The notes under the pieces are model-generated. The model searched no databases. It had not been told where the DNA came from and worked only from the letters and a program-made list of their open reading frames with translations. A stretch of DNA of 12,005 nt from CAMAVH01 sp036500145 (lineage in GTDB: Bacteria > Pseudomonadota > Alphaproteobacteria > SMXQ01): assembly GCA_036500145.1 (NCBI GenBank), contig DASYCO010000088.1, positions 1-12,005 on the forward strand. Reading direction: 5' to 3'. Shown one piece after another: positions 6,470-12,005 of this stretch (the stretch's first letter is position 1; each line of letters starts with the position of its first letter). The position numbers and the translations under genes are program-made.

Positions 6470-7402
6470 ATGGGCCGCGCCGCGACAGCGGCCGTCAAGC
6501 TGGGGCGCCACGCCGAGGCGTTTCTCGAAATGCTCGCCGCCGAGCGGGGTGCGGCCGAGAACACCCTGCAGTCCTACGAACGCGACCTGACGCAGTTCGC
6601 CGGCTGGCTCGCCAGCCAGCGCGGGCCGCTGCCCGAGCAGGCCGGCGAGGCGGACGTGCAAGGCTATCTCTCGGCCCTCGCGCGCGCGCAGGTGGCGCCC
6701 GCCACGGCGGCGCGCCGGCTGTCCTGCCTGCGCCAGTTCTACCGTTTCCTGTTTGCCGAGAACGTCCGCGGGGACGACCCCGCCGCCAAGCTCGACAGCC
6801 CGCGCAAGGCGCGCAGCCTGCCCAAGATCCTCAGCGAGGACGACGTGGAGCGCCTGCTCGCCGCCGCCCGCGCGGGCGAGGGGCCGGAGCCGCTGCGCCG
6901 CACGGCGCTGATCGAGACGCTCTATGCCAGCGGCCTGCGCGTCTCCGAGCTCGTCGGCCTGCCGCTCGCCGCCCTGCGCGAGGACACGGAGATGCTGCTG
7001 GTGCGCGGCAAGGGCGACAAGGAACGGCTGGTGCCGCTCAACGACACGGCACGCGACGCGCTCGCTGCCTACCTGAAGGTGCGTGCGGCGTTCATGGAGG
7101 AAGGCGCTTCGTCGCGCTGGCTGTTCCCGTCGCGCGCCGACAGCGGCCACCTGACGCGCCAGCGCTTCGCGCAGATTCTCAAGGAGATCGCCGTCGTCGC
7201 CGGCCTGCAGCCCTCCAAGGTGTCGCCGCACGTGCTGCGCCACGCCTTCGCCAGCCATCTGCTCGCCCATGGCGCCGACCTGCGCAGCGTGCAGCAGATG
7301 CTCGGCCATGCCGACATCTCGACGACGCAGATCTACACCCATGTGCTTGAGGAGCGCCTGCGCGCCCTCGTGCAGGATCATCACCCACTCGCAAAATCAT
7401 AA
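6470..7402 (+). CDS. xerD: Site-specific tyrosine recombinase XerD
   Basis: A 310-residue cytoplasmic recombinase that, with XerC at the dif site, resolves chromosome dimers at division under FtsK control. The N-terminal SAM-like core-binding domain spans about 14-100 (AEAFLEML, NTLQSYERDL, and CLRQFYRFLFAEN). The catalytic domain from about 118 shows all six expected active-site residues: R157 (ASGLRVSELVGL), K181 (RGKGDKER), H254 and R257 (HVLRHAFASHLL), H280 (MLGHADISTTQIY) and the nucleophile Y289. The length and the LPKILSEDDVERLL segment favour XerD over XerC, and the neighbourhood (beside aroK, with accA nearby) is a usual alphaproteobacterial xerD location. ATG 6470 is six bases after the previous stop, so translation is likely coupled. 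It is not flanked by inverted repeats or attachment-like duplications, so this is the housekeeping recombinase rather than a phage integrase. Confidence 0.93.
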   Translation: MGRAATAAVKLGRHAEAFLEMLAAERGAAENTLQSYERDLTQFAGWLASQRGPLPEQAGEADVQGYLSALARAQVAPATAARRLSCLRQFYRFLFAENVRGDDPAAKLDSPRKARSLPKILSEDDVERLLAAARAGEGPEPLRRTALIETLYASGLRVSELVGLPLAALREDTEMLLVRGKGDKERLVPLNDTARDALAAYLKVRAAFMEEGASSRWLFPSRADSGHLTRQRFAQILKEIAVVAGLQPSKVSPHVLRHAFASHLLAHGADLRSVQQMLGHADISTTQIYTHVLEERLRALVQDHHPLAKS

Positions 7403-7416
7403 GAGGGCGAGAGATC

Positions 7417-8646
7417 ATGGAGGAGGCAAAGCGGCAGTGCGTCATCGCGGGCGGCGGCCCAGCCGGCATGATGCTGGGCTTCCTGCTGGCGCGCGCCGGC
7501 ATCGCCGTGACGGTGCTGGAGAAGCACGCGGACTTCCTGCGCGACTTCCGCGGCGACACGATCCATCCCTCGACGCTGCAGCTGATGCGCGAGCTCGGCC
7601 TGCTCGACGCCTTCCTCAAGCTGCCGCACCAGAAGGCCTACGAGCTGCACGGGCGCGTCGGTTCGGACGCGATCAAGATCGCCGACTTCCGCCACCTGCC
7701 GAACGGCATCGGCTACATCGCCTTCATGCCGCAGTGGGACTTCCTCGACTTCCTGGCCGACGAAGGCCGGGGCTCTCCGCATTTCGACCTGCGCATGAAG
7801 GCCGAGGCGACGAGCCTGATCGAGGAGGGCGGCCGCGTCGTCGGCCTGCGCGTGAAGACGCCGGACGGCGAAAGCGAGCTGCGCGCCGACCTGGTGGTCG
7901 CCGCCGACGGGCGCGGCTCGGTCCTGCGCGAGCTTGCCGGCCTGAAGGTCGTCGACCAGGGCGCGCCGATGGACGTGCTGTGGTTCAACATGCCGCGCCT
8001 GGCGAGCGATCCGGGCGACGTGATGGGCGTGTTCGACGCCGGGCGCATCGTCGTGCTGATCAACCGCGGCGACTATTGGCAATGCGCCTTCGTCATCAAG
8101 AAGGACAGCCATGCCGAGCTGCAGGCCCATGGCCTGAAGCCCGTGCAGGACGCCTTGCTGAAGGCGGCGCCCTTCCTCGGCGAACGCGTGCGCACCCTCG
8201 CGAGCTGGGACCAGCTCAAGCTGCTCGTCGTCAAGGTCGACCGCCTGGAGCAATGGCACAAGCCGGGGCTGCTTTGCATCGGCGACGCGGCCCATGCCAT
8301 GTCGCCGGTCGGCGGCGTCGGCATCAACCTCGCCATCCAGGACGCCGTCGCCGCCGCGAACATCCTGTGGCGTCCCTTGCGCGAACGGCGCGTAGGGGGG
8401 CGCGATCTCGCCGCCGTGCAGAGCCGCCGCCTGTTCCCGACGCGCGTCGTGCAGCGCATGCAGGTCTTCGTGCAGAGGAACCTGATCGCCAGCCTGCTCG
8501 GCAGCCGGGACGCGTCGATCCGCGCGCCGTGGATCCTGCGCCTGCTCACGCGCCTGCCGCTGCTCCAGCGCATCCCGGCGCGCATCGTCGGCCTCGGCGT
8601 GCGCCCGGAACACATACACAGCCCGGCCCTGCCGCCGGCGCCCTAG
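7417..8646 (+). CDS. FAD-dependent monooxygenase-like oxidoreductase (PHBH/UbiH fold)
   Basis: A 409-residue flavoprotein of the FAD_binding_3 group (aromatic hydroxylase, UbiH and halogenase relatives). The Rossmann motif G12-x-G14-x-x-G17 is in AGGGPAGMMLG, followed by the acidic end of the second strand (LEK, 34-36). The DG motif, VVAADGRGSVLRE (160-172), and the GD motif, CIGDAAHAMSPVGGVGIN (287-304), are both intact; these bind the FAD and NAD(P)H pyrophosphates. An Arg/Asp-containing segment, RDFRGDTIHPSTL (42-54), is typical of the family. The N- and C-terminal parts have no signal peptide. The substrate is unknown: an aromatic or quinone hydroxylation is the family expectation. Known UbiH-type enzymes have additional motifs I do not recognise here, so I do not assign a ubi gene. 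A GAGGGCGAGAG stretch ahead of ATG 7417 serves as ribosome binding site, 14 bases after xerD, so it is the last gene of that operon. Confidence 0.88.
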   Translation: MEEAKRQCVIAGGGPAGMMLGFLLARAGIAVTVLEKHADFLRDFRGDTIHPSTLQLMRELGLLDAFLKLPHQKAYELHGRVGSDAIKIADFRHLPNGIGYIAFMPQWDFLDFLADEGRGSPHFDLRMKAEATSLIEEGGRVVGLRVKTPDGESELRADLVVAADGRGSVLRELAGLKVVDQGAPMDVLWFNMPRLASDPGDVMGVFDAGRIVVLINRGDYWQCAFVIKKDSHAELQAHGLKPVQDALLKAAPFLGERVRTLASWDQLKLLVVKVDRLEQWHKPGLLCIGDAAHAMSPVGGVGINLAIQDAVAAANILWRPLRERRVGGRDLAAVQSRRLFPTRVVQRMQVFVQRNLIASLLGSRDASIRAPWILRLLTRLPLLQRIPARIVGLGVRPEHIHSPALPPAP

Positions 8647-8663
8647 GGCCCGCAAAGATTGAC

Positions 8664-8683
8664 AAGCCCGCCGCCTCGGGCTT
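8664..8683 (+). terminator. Hairpin after the FAD oxidoreductase gene, possible terminator
   Basis: AAGCCCG (8664-8670) and CGGGCTT (8677-8683) form a 7-bp stem with a six-base loop, 17 bases after the stop at 8646. There are only two T's at the end of the stem and no T-run beyond, so termination would be weak or need Rho. Its position at the end of the xerD operon, just before a new promoter-like region, supports the call. Confidence 0.5.
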
Positions 8684-8699
8684 CACTCCCCCGTGCGCC

Positions 8700-8729
8700 C
8701 GGACAATAGGGCTAAGTTATTGATATTAA
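8700..8729 (+). promoter_or_regulatory. Promoter-like AT-rich stretch before the CoA-ester lyase
   Basis: CGGACA (8700-8705) and TATTAA (8724-8729) lie 18 bases apart, each matching 4 of 6 consensus positions, in a 20-base AT-rich patch unlike its surroundings. The start codon follows at 8752 with only a weak CAGG ahead of it. Transcription would begin near 8736, leaving a very short leader. Confidence 0.4.
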
Positions 8730-8751
8730 ACGGATCAGTTTCCTGTCAGGC

Positions 8752-9726
8752 ATGATTCCGACCGCTCCCAGCGTCCGCCTCAACCGCAGCCAGCTTTCGG
8801 TGCCGGGCATCCGTCCCGAACTGTTCGAAAAAGCGGCGAGGTCGGCGGCCGACGTGATCTTCCTCGATCTCGAGGATTCGGTCGCGCCGGGCGACAAGGC
8901 GCAGGCGCGCCAGAACGTCATTGCCGGCCTGCGCGACGTCGACTGGCACGGCAAGACCGTGTCGGTGCGGGTCAACGGCCTCGACACGCCCTACATGTAC
9001 CGCGACGTCATCGACGTGATGGAGCAGGCTGGCGAGCGCCTCGACCTGCTGCTGGTCCCCAAGGTGAGCCGCGCCGCCGACGTCCATGCCGTCGACCTGC
9101 TGCTGTCCCAGGTCGAGATGGCCAAGGGCTACGTCCGCCCCGTGGGGCTGGAGCTGATGATCGAGACAGCAGAAGGCCTGATGAACGTCGACGCCATCGC
9201 CGGCGCCAGCGCCCGCGCCGAATCGCTGCATTTCGGCCCCGGCGACTTCGCCGCCTCGACAGGGGCGCGCAACGTCACCATCGGCGGCGGCAATCCGGAC
9301 TACGCCGTGCTGGTCGGCGACAAGGGCGGCCGGCGCGACGCCCACGTGGGCGACATGTGGCACTACGCCCTGGCGCGCATCGTCGTCGCCGCGCGCGCCC
9401 ATGGCCTGCGCCCGCTCGACGGGCCCTATGCTGACTATGCCGACCCGGAGGGCTTCGACGTCGCCGCCCGGCGCGCCGCGGCCCTCGGCTGCGAGGGCAA
9501 GTGGTGCATCCACCCGAGCCAGATCGCCGCCGCCAACGCCGCCTTCGGCCCGCTGCCCGCCGAGGTGGAGGCCGCCAAGCGCATCCTTTCCGCCATGGCC
9601 GAGGCCGGCCGCGCCGGCAAGGGCGCCGCCACGCTGGATGGCCGCATGATCGATCTCGCGTCCGTCCGCCAGGCCGAAGTCGTCGTGCGCAAGGCCGACC
9701 TCATCGCCGCGCGCCCAGCCCAATGA
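8752..9726 (+). CDS. mcl1: CoA-ester lyase, L-malyl-CoA/beta-methylmalyl-CoA lyase type
   Basis: A 324-residue cytoplasmic HpcH/HpaI (CitE-like) TIM-barrel enzyme. The closest match by memory is Rhodobacter Mcl1, which reversibly cleaves L-malyl-CoA to acetyl-CoA and glyoxylate, and beta-methylmalyl-CoA to propionyl-CoA and glyoxylate, in the ethylmalonyl-CoA and related C2 pathways. Visible motifs are NRSQLSVPGIRPELFEKAA (11-29), FLDLEDSVAPGDKAQAR (37-53), SVRVNGLDTP (71-80, R73, CoA/substrate contact), ELMIETAEGL (134-143, E138, metal) and FGPGDFAAS (161-169, D165, metal). GKWCIHPSQ (249-257) is the conserved C-terminal His-Pro segment, and the final part carries the extra C-terminal region that covers the neighbouring active site. 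Length and motif spacing match the Mcl1 group better than short CitE. Alternatives are a malyl-CoA thioesterase (Mcl2-like) or citramalyl-CoA lyase. It starts a new transcription unit and precedes accA. Confidence 0.8.
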   Translation: MIPTAPSVRLNRSQLSVPGIRPELFEKAARSAADVIFLDLEDSVAPGDKAQARQNVIAGLRDVDWHGKTVSVRVNGLDTPYMYRDVIDVMEQAGERLDLLLVPKVSRAADVHAVDLLLSQVEMAKGYVRPVGLELMIETAEGLMNVDAIAGASARAESLHFGPGDFAASTGARNVTIGGGNPDYAVLVGDKGGRRDAHVGDMWHYALARIVVAARAHGLRPLDGPYADYADPEGFDVAARRAAALGCEGKWCIHPSQIAAANAAFGPLPAEVEAAKRILSAMAEAGRAGKGAATLDGRMIDLASVRQAEVVVRKADLIAARPAQ

Positions 9727-9796
9727 ACCGCGCGCCATTGGCGCGAACCGTGAAACCCTTGACAGCGGCGCGTTGAGCCGTCACGAAAGCCCCGTT

Positions 9797-10756
9797 ATGC
9801 CGACATTCCTCGATTTCGAAAAACCCATCGCCGAGCTCGAAGGCAAGATCGAAGAGCTGCGCCATCTCCATGACGCGGGCGACGTGAACATTGCCGAAGA
9901 AGTGGGGCGGCTGCAGGCCAAGGCCGACAAGCTGCTCAAGCAGACCTACGGCAAGCTCGACCCCTGGCAGAAGGTCCAGGTCGCGCGCCATCCCGACCGT
10001 CCGCACTTCAAGGACTATGTCGAGGCGCTGGTGACCGACTTCACCCCGCTGGCCGGGGACCGCACCTTCGGCGAGGACGCCGCGATCCAGGGCGGCCTCG
10101 GCCGCTTCCGCGGCTATGCCGTGATGGTCATCGGCAACGAGAAGGGCCGCGACACCGAATCGCGCATCAAGCACAACTTCGGCATGGCCCGCCCGGAAGG
10201 CTACCGCAAGGCGCGTCGCCTGATGGAGATGGCCGACCGCTTCAAGCTGCCGGTCATCACCCTGGTCGACACGGCGGGCGCCTATCCCGGCGTCAACGCC
10301 GAGGAGCGCGGCCAGTCGGAAGCCATCGCACGCTCCATCGAGGCCTGCCTGCGCCTGCAGGTGCCGCTGGTCTCGGCGATCATCGGCGAGGGCGGCTCCG
10401 GCGGCGCCATCGCGCTCGCCGCCGCCGACCATGTCATCATGCTCGAGCATTCGATCTATTCGGTCATCTCGCCGGAAGGCTGCGCCTCGATCCTGTGGCG
10501 TGGCGGCGCGCCCGACCAGGCCAAGGTCGCCGCCGAAGCGCTGAAGGTGACGGCGGAGGACCTCAAGGGCCTCGGCATCATCGACGAGATCGTGCCCGAA
10601 CCCCTGGGCGGCGCCCATCGCGAGCCGATCGCCGCCATGGCCGCCACCGGCAACGCCATCGAGCGCTCGCTCCGCAAGCTGCTCGGCACCGAAGGCGGCG
10701 CGCTGCGCGAACGCCGCCGCGAGAAATTCCTGGAGATGGGCCGCAAGGGCCTGTGA
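9797..10756 (+). CDS. accA: Acetyl-CoA carboxylase carboxyltransferase subunit alpha
   Basis: A 319-residue cytoplasmic subunit that with AccD transfers the carboxyl group from carboxybiotin on AccB to acetyl-CoA, making malonyl-CoA for fatty-acid synthesis. The N-terminus has the typical acidic start FLDFEKPIAELEGKIEEL (4-21). A coiled-coil-like segment runs to about 50, followed by KLDPWQKVQVARHPDRPH (53-70) and the crotonase-like carboxyltransferase core. Core motifs are FGMARPEGYRKARRLM (128-143), LVDTAGAYPG (156-165), EERGQSEAIA (169-178), IIGEGGSGGAIALA (195-208) and ISPEGCASILW (224-234). Length is normal. ATG 9797 is chosen over an upstream in-frame TTG at 9773 because MPTFLDFEKP is the family N-terminus; only GAAAG precedes it as a weak ribosome site. 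It starts 70 bases after the lyase gene and may share its transcript. Confidence 0.97.
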   Translation: MPTFLDFEKPIAELEGKIEELRHLHDAGDVNIAEEVGRLQAKADKLLKQTYGKLDPWQKVQVARHPDRPHFKDYVEALVTDFTPLAGDRTFGEDAAIQGGLGRFRGYAVMVIGNEKGRDTESRIKHNFGMARPEGYRKARRLMEMADRFKLPVITLVDTAGAYPGVNAEERGQSEAIARSIEACLRLQVPLVSAIIGEGGSGGAIALAAADHVIMLEHSIYSVISPEGCASILWRGGAPDQAKVAAEALKVTAEDLKGLGIIDEIVPEPLGGAHREPIAAMAATGNAIERSLRKLLGTEGGALRERRREKFLEMGRKGL

Positions 10757-10759
10757 GGC

Positions 10760-10773
10760 GCGCCTTTCGGCGC
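10760..10773 (+). other. Small hairpin just after accA
   Basis: GCGCC (10760-10764) and GGCGC (10769-10773) can form a 5-bp stem around TTTC four bases after the accA stop. There is no T-run, so it is at best a weak pause or 3'-end stabiliser. Confidence 0.25.
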
Positions 10774-10777
10774 AGCT

Positions 10778-10813
10778 GAACGAACCGGGTTCCCAATCGT
10801 TCATCATTGAACG
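10778..10813. repeat. Nested inverted repeats of GAACG/CGTTC upstream of the MAPEG gene
   Basis: GAACG occurs at 10778-10782 and 10809-10813, with CGTTC at 10798-10802. CGTTCA (10798-10803) and TGAACG (10808-10813) make a perfect 6-bp inverted repeat around TCAT. AACC and GGTT (10783-10791) add an inner palindrome. This could be an operator for a dimeric regulator or an RNA hairpin; the protein that reads it cannot be named. Confidence 0.35.
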
Positions 10814-10867
10814 GTGCGTCGCCACGTCCGCGTCCGCCGCATCCGCCGCCGATTGGGGAGAATCCGC

Positions 10868-11428
10868 ATGGCCGAGTCCGACTACGCGTCCTTCGATTTC
10901 GCCGCCGCCCGCCGCAAGTCCGCGACCGCCATGGTCGTCGGCACCGCCGCCGGCTGGCTCGTCTTCTTCCTGATCTTCGGGCTTTTCGCGGCCCCTGCCG
11001 CGGCGAGCAAGGCCGACCGGCTCGGCTTCGCGGCGCAGTGGCTGCTGCCGCTGGGCCTGCTGCTGCTTGCCATGACGCTGATCGTCGCCATCCTGCGCAA
11101 CTTCAGCCCGGCCATGGACCCGACGCTCAACCAGGATCCGCGCTACGTCGACGTGTCGCGCCGCGTGCTGACCAACACGGTGGAGCAGGGCCTGATCTTC
11201 GCGCTGTTCGCCCTCGCCATCGCGGCGGCGGCGCCCGCCGGCCAGCTCGGCGTGCTGGCGGCGCTGGCGGTGATGTTCGTCGCCTCGCGGATCGCCTTCT
11301 GGCTTGGCTACCTCGCCGGGCCGTTCTACCGCAGCCTCGGCGTCATGGGGATGCAGATCAACGTGGTGATGGCGATCTGGGCCGTCGTCTCGGTGCTCGG
11401 CTACCAGTCCTTCTGGCGCGTGCACTGA
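10868..11428 (+). CDS. MAPEG family membrane protein
   Basis: A 186-residue inner-membrane protein of the MAPEG family (membrane-associated proteins in eicosanoid and glutathione metabolism). Four hydrophobic spans are visible at about 20-42, 56-77, 107-137 and 160-180. Between spans two and three lies the polar, conserved-looking RRVLTNTVEQGLIF (98-111), and after span three FWLGYLAGPFYRSLGV (144-159), both typical of bacterial MAPEG members. Eukaryotic relatives are glutathione-dependent enzymes; bacterial members of this subgroup mostly have no proven reaction. ATG 10868 is supported by GGGGAG seven bases upstream. An upstream in-frame start at 10814 would add 18 very Arg-rich residues and is unlikely. 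It lies 111 bases after accA, with the inverted repeats in between, and is ended by the bidirectional terminator at 11442-11471. Confidence 0.85.
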   Translation: MAESDYASFDFAAARRKSATAMVVGTAAGWLVFFLIFGLFAAPAAASKADRLGFAAQWLLPLGLLLLAMTLIVAILRNFSPAMDPTLNQDPRYVDVSRRVLTNTVEQGLIFALFALAIAAAAPAGQLGVLAALAVMFVASRIAFWLGYLAGPFYRSLGVMGMQINVVMAIWAVVSVLGYQSFWRVH

Positions 11429-11441
11429 CGGGCGCGCAATG

Positions 11442-11471
11442 AAAAACGGCGGCCTTTCGGGCCGCCGCTTT
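11442..11471. terminator. Bidirectional intrinsic terminator between MAPEG and flagellin genes
   Basis: CGGCGGCC (11447-11454) and GGCCGCCG (11460-11467) form a perfect 8-bp GC stem with loop TTTCG. On the plus strand it is followed by CTTT. On the minus strand it is followed by five T's (complement of A's at 11442-11446), so it fits best as the flagellin terminator while also closing the convergent MAPEG transcript. Confidence 0.85.
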
Positions 11472-11492
11472 CCGTCTCTCTAGGCTTTGGGC

Positions 11493-12005
11493 TTACTGGA
11501 AGAGCTTGAGCAGGTTCTGCGGCATCTGGTTGGCCTGCGCGAGCATGGCGACGCCAGACTGCACCAGGACCTGCTTGGCCGAGAACTCGGTCATTTCCGA
11601 GGCCACGTCCAAGTCCATCAGGCTGCTGCGCGCCGCTTCCGTGTTTTCGATGGTCGTCGACAGGTTGTCCGACGCGAAGTCGAGCCGGTTCTGCGCGGCG
11701 CCGACGCCCGCACGGGCCTTGTTGAGCACGTCGATGGCGGCACCGATCGCAGTCGACGCCGTGTCGGCGTTGGCCTTGGTCAGGATGTCGCCGCCGTCGA
11801 GGCCCAGCGATTCGGTCGAGACCGAACCTACCGAGATGGTGACGTCGTCGACGTCCTGCTCGGTGCCGGTGCCCAGCTTGAACGTGAAGTCGGTCTGGTC
11901 CGCGGTGGAAGCGGAGCCGAACACGGCGTTCTCCAGGTTCATGTCGAGGGTCGAGCTGCCCGTCGTGGTGACGAAGGCCGTCGACACGTCGAACGAGACC
12001 GTGAT
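11493..12005 (-). CDS. Flagellin, C-terminal part (gene runs off the window)
   Basis: The last 170 codons of a flagellin, the subunit of the external flagellar filament, exported through the flagellar type III apparatus. The frame is open to the window edge, so the start and N-terminal D0/D1 domain lie beyond 12005. The visible first half (Thr/Ser/Asp-rich, few aromatic residues) belongs to the surface-exposed variable domain. The conserved C-terminal domain begins at about position 11776 and reads leftward: ARAGVGAAQNRLDFASDNL, then NTEAARSSLMDLDVASEMTE and VLVQSGVAMLAQANQMPQNL, ending in LLKLFQ, the D0 helix that packs in the filament core. The ending is normal for the family, so this is not a decayed copy. 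It is transcribed toward the MAPEG gene and stops at the shared terminator. Which of possibly several flagellin paralogues it is cannot be told. Confidence 0.95.
   Translation of the reverse strand: MTVSFDVSTAFVTTTGSSTLDMNLENAVFGSASTADQTDFTFKLGTGTEQDVDDVTISVGSVSTESLGLDGGDILTKANADTASTAIGAAIDVLNKARAGVGAAQNRLDFASDNLSTTIENTEAARSSLMDLDVASEMTEFSAKQVLVQSGVAMLAQANQMPQNLLKLFQ

Noticed and set aside
4508..7384. A 958-codon open frame on the minus strand opposite the exported protein and xerD
   Set aside because: It is antisense to two well-supported genes. Its Gly/Ala/Arg/His-rich composition and lack of any family motif are typical of antisense frames in GC-rich DNA.
6470..7402. XerD as an integrase of a mobile element
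   Set aside because: No direct repeats, tRNA or phage/transposon genes flank it, and the neighbours are conserved housekeeping genes.
7381..8655. A 424-codon minus-strand frame opposite the FAD oxidoreductase
   Set aside because: The plus strand carries all three flavin motifs. The antisense frame is another GC-skewed shadow.
8720..8737. FNR/Anr-like site: TTGAT and ATCA before the lyase gene
   Set aside because: The half-sites are nine bases apart, whereas the FNR consensus needs four.
9758..9787. A promoter for accA with -35 CTTGACA at 9758-9764
   Set aside because: The -35 is good, but 16-18 bases on the sequence is CACGAA-like with no -10 resemblance; left uncalled.
10789..10802. Alphaproteobacterial LexA box: two GTTC words before the MAPEG gene
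   Set aside because: The words are separated by six bases, whereas the alphaproteobacterial LexA box, GTTC-N7-GTTC, needs seven. No SOS gene follows.
9701..11425. A 574-codon minus-strand open frame opposite accA and the MAPEG gene
   Set aside because: accA has complete family motifs on the plus strand. The antisense reading is Arg/His/Asp/Gly-rich with no recognisable domain.

Overview
The window looks like the chromosome of a high-GC alphaproteobacterium, most likely a Rhodospirillales-type free-living organism. The basis is the very high GC content, the family-level resemblance of every protein to alphaproteobacterial homologues, and the layout: aroK-aroB-CorC/HlyC running divergently from a block ending in xerD, with accA further on. 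The flagellin at the right edge implies motility. The malyl-CoA-lyase-like enzyme suggests C2 or acyl-CoA carbon metabolism. I cannot name a genus from sequence alone.

Left part (1-4221). A small ribbon-helix-helix protein (70-474, +) converges on a minus-strand block. Read in its direction of transcription, that block is aroK (4221-3652), aroB (3655-2516), a CNNM/CBS/CorC_HlyC membrane protein (2491-1169) and a DUF2889 protein (1076-501). aroK and aroB overlap by 4 bases (ATGA) and aroB is 24 bases from the membrane protein, so these three are probably one operon. The DUF2889 gene follows after 92 bases and may be read-through or separate.

Centre (4222-8646). A 249-base divergent intergenic region holds an AT-rich island (about 4345-4374), the likely promoter zone for both directions. 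Rightward comes a tight plus-strand operon: a 46-residue single-span membrane protein (4471-4611), a 614-residue exported protein of unknown function (4619-6463), xerD (6470-7402), and an FAD-dependent monooxygenase-like protein (7417-8646). The gaps are only 7, 6 and 14 bases.

Right part (8647-12005). After a hairpin and a fresh AT-rich promoter-like stretch come a CoA-ester lyase of the L-malyl-CoA/beta-methylmalyl-CoA lyase type (8752-9726), accA (9797-10756) and a MAPEG-family membrane protein (10868-11428). A clear bidirectional terminator (11442-11471) separates the last from the 3' part of a flagellin gene on the minus strand, cut by the window edge.

Most of the window is housekeeping: shikimate pathway, chromosome-dimer resolution, first step of fatty-acid synthesis. 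No mobile element, CRISPR array, tRNA or rRNA is visible, and no gene-free stretch exceeds 300 bases. The least explained part is the small membrane protein plus the exported Ala-rich protein sharing an operon with xerD.
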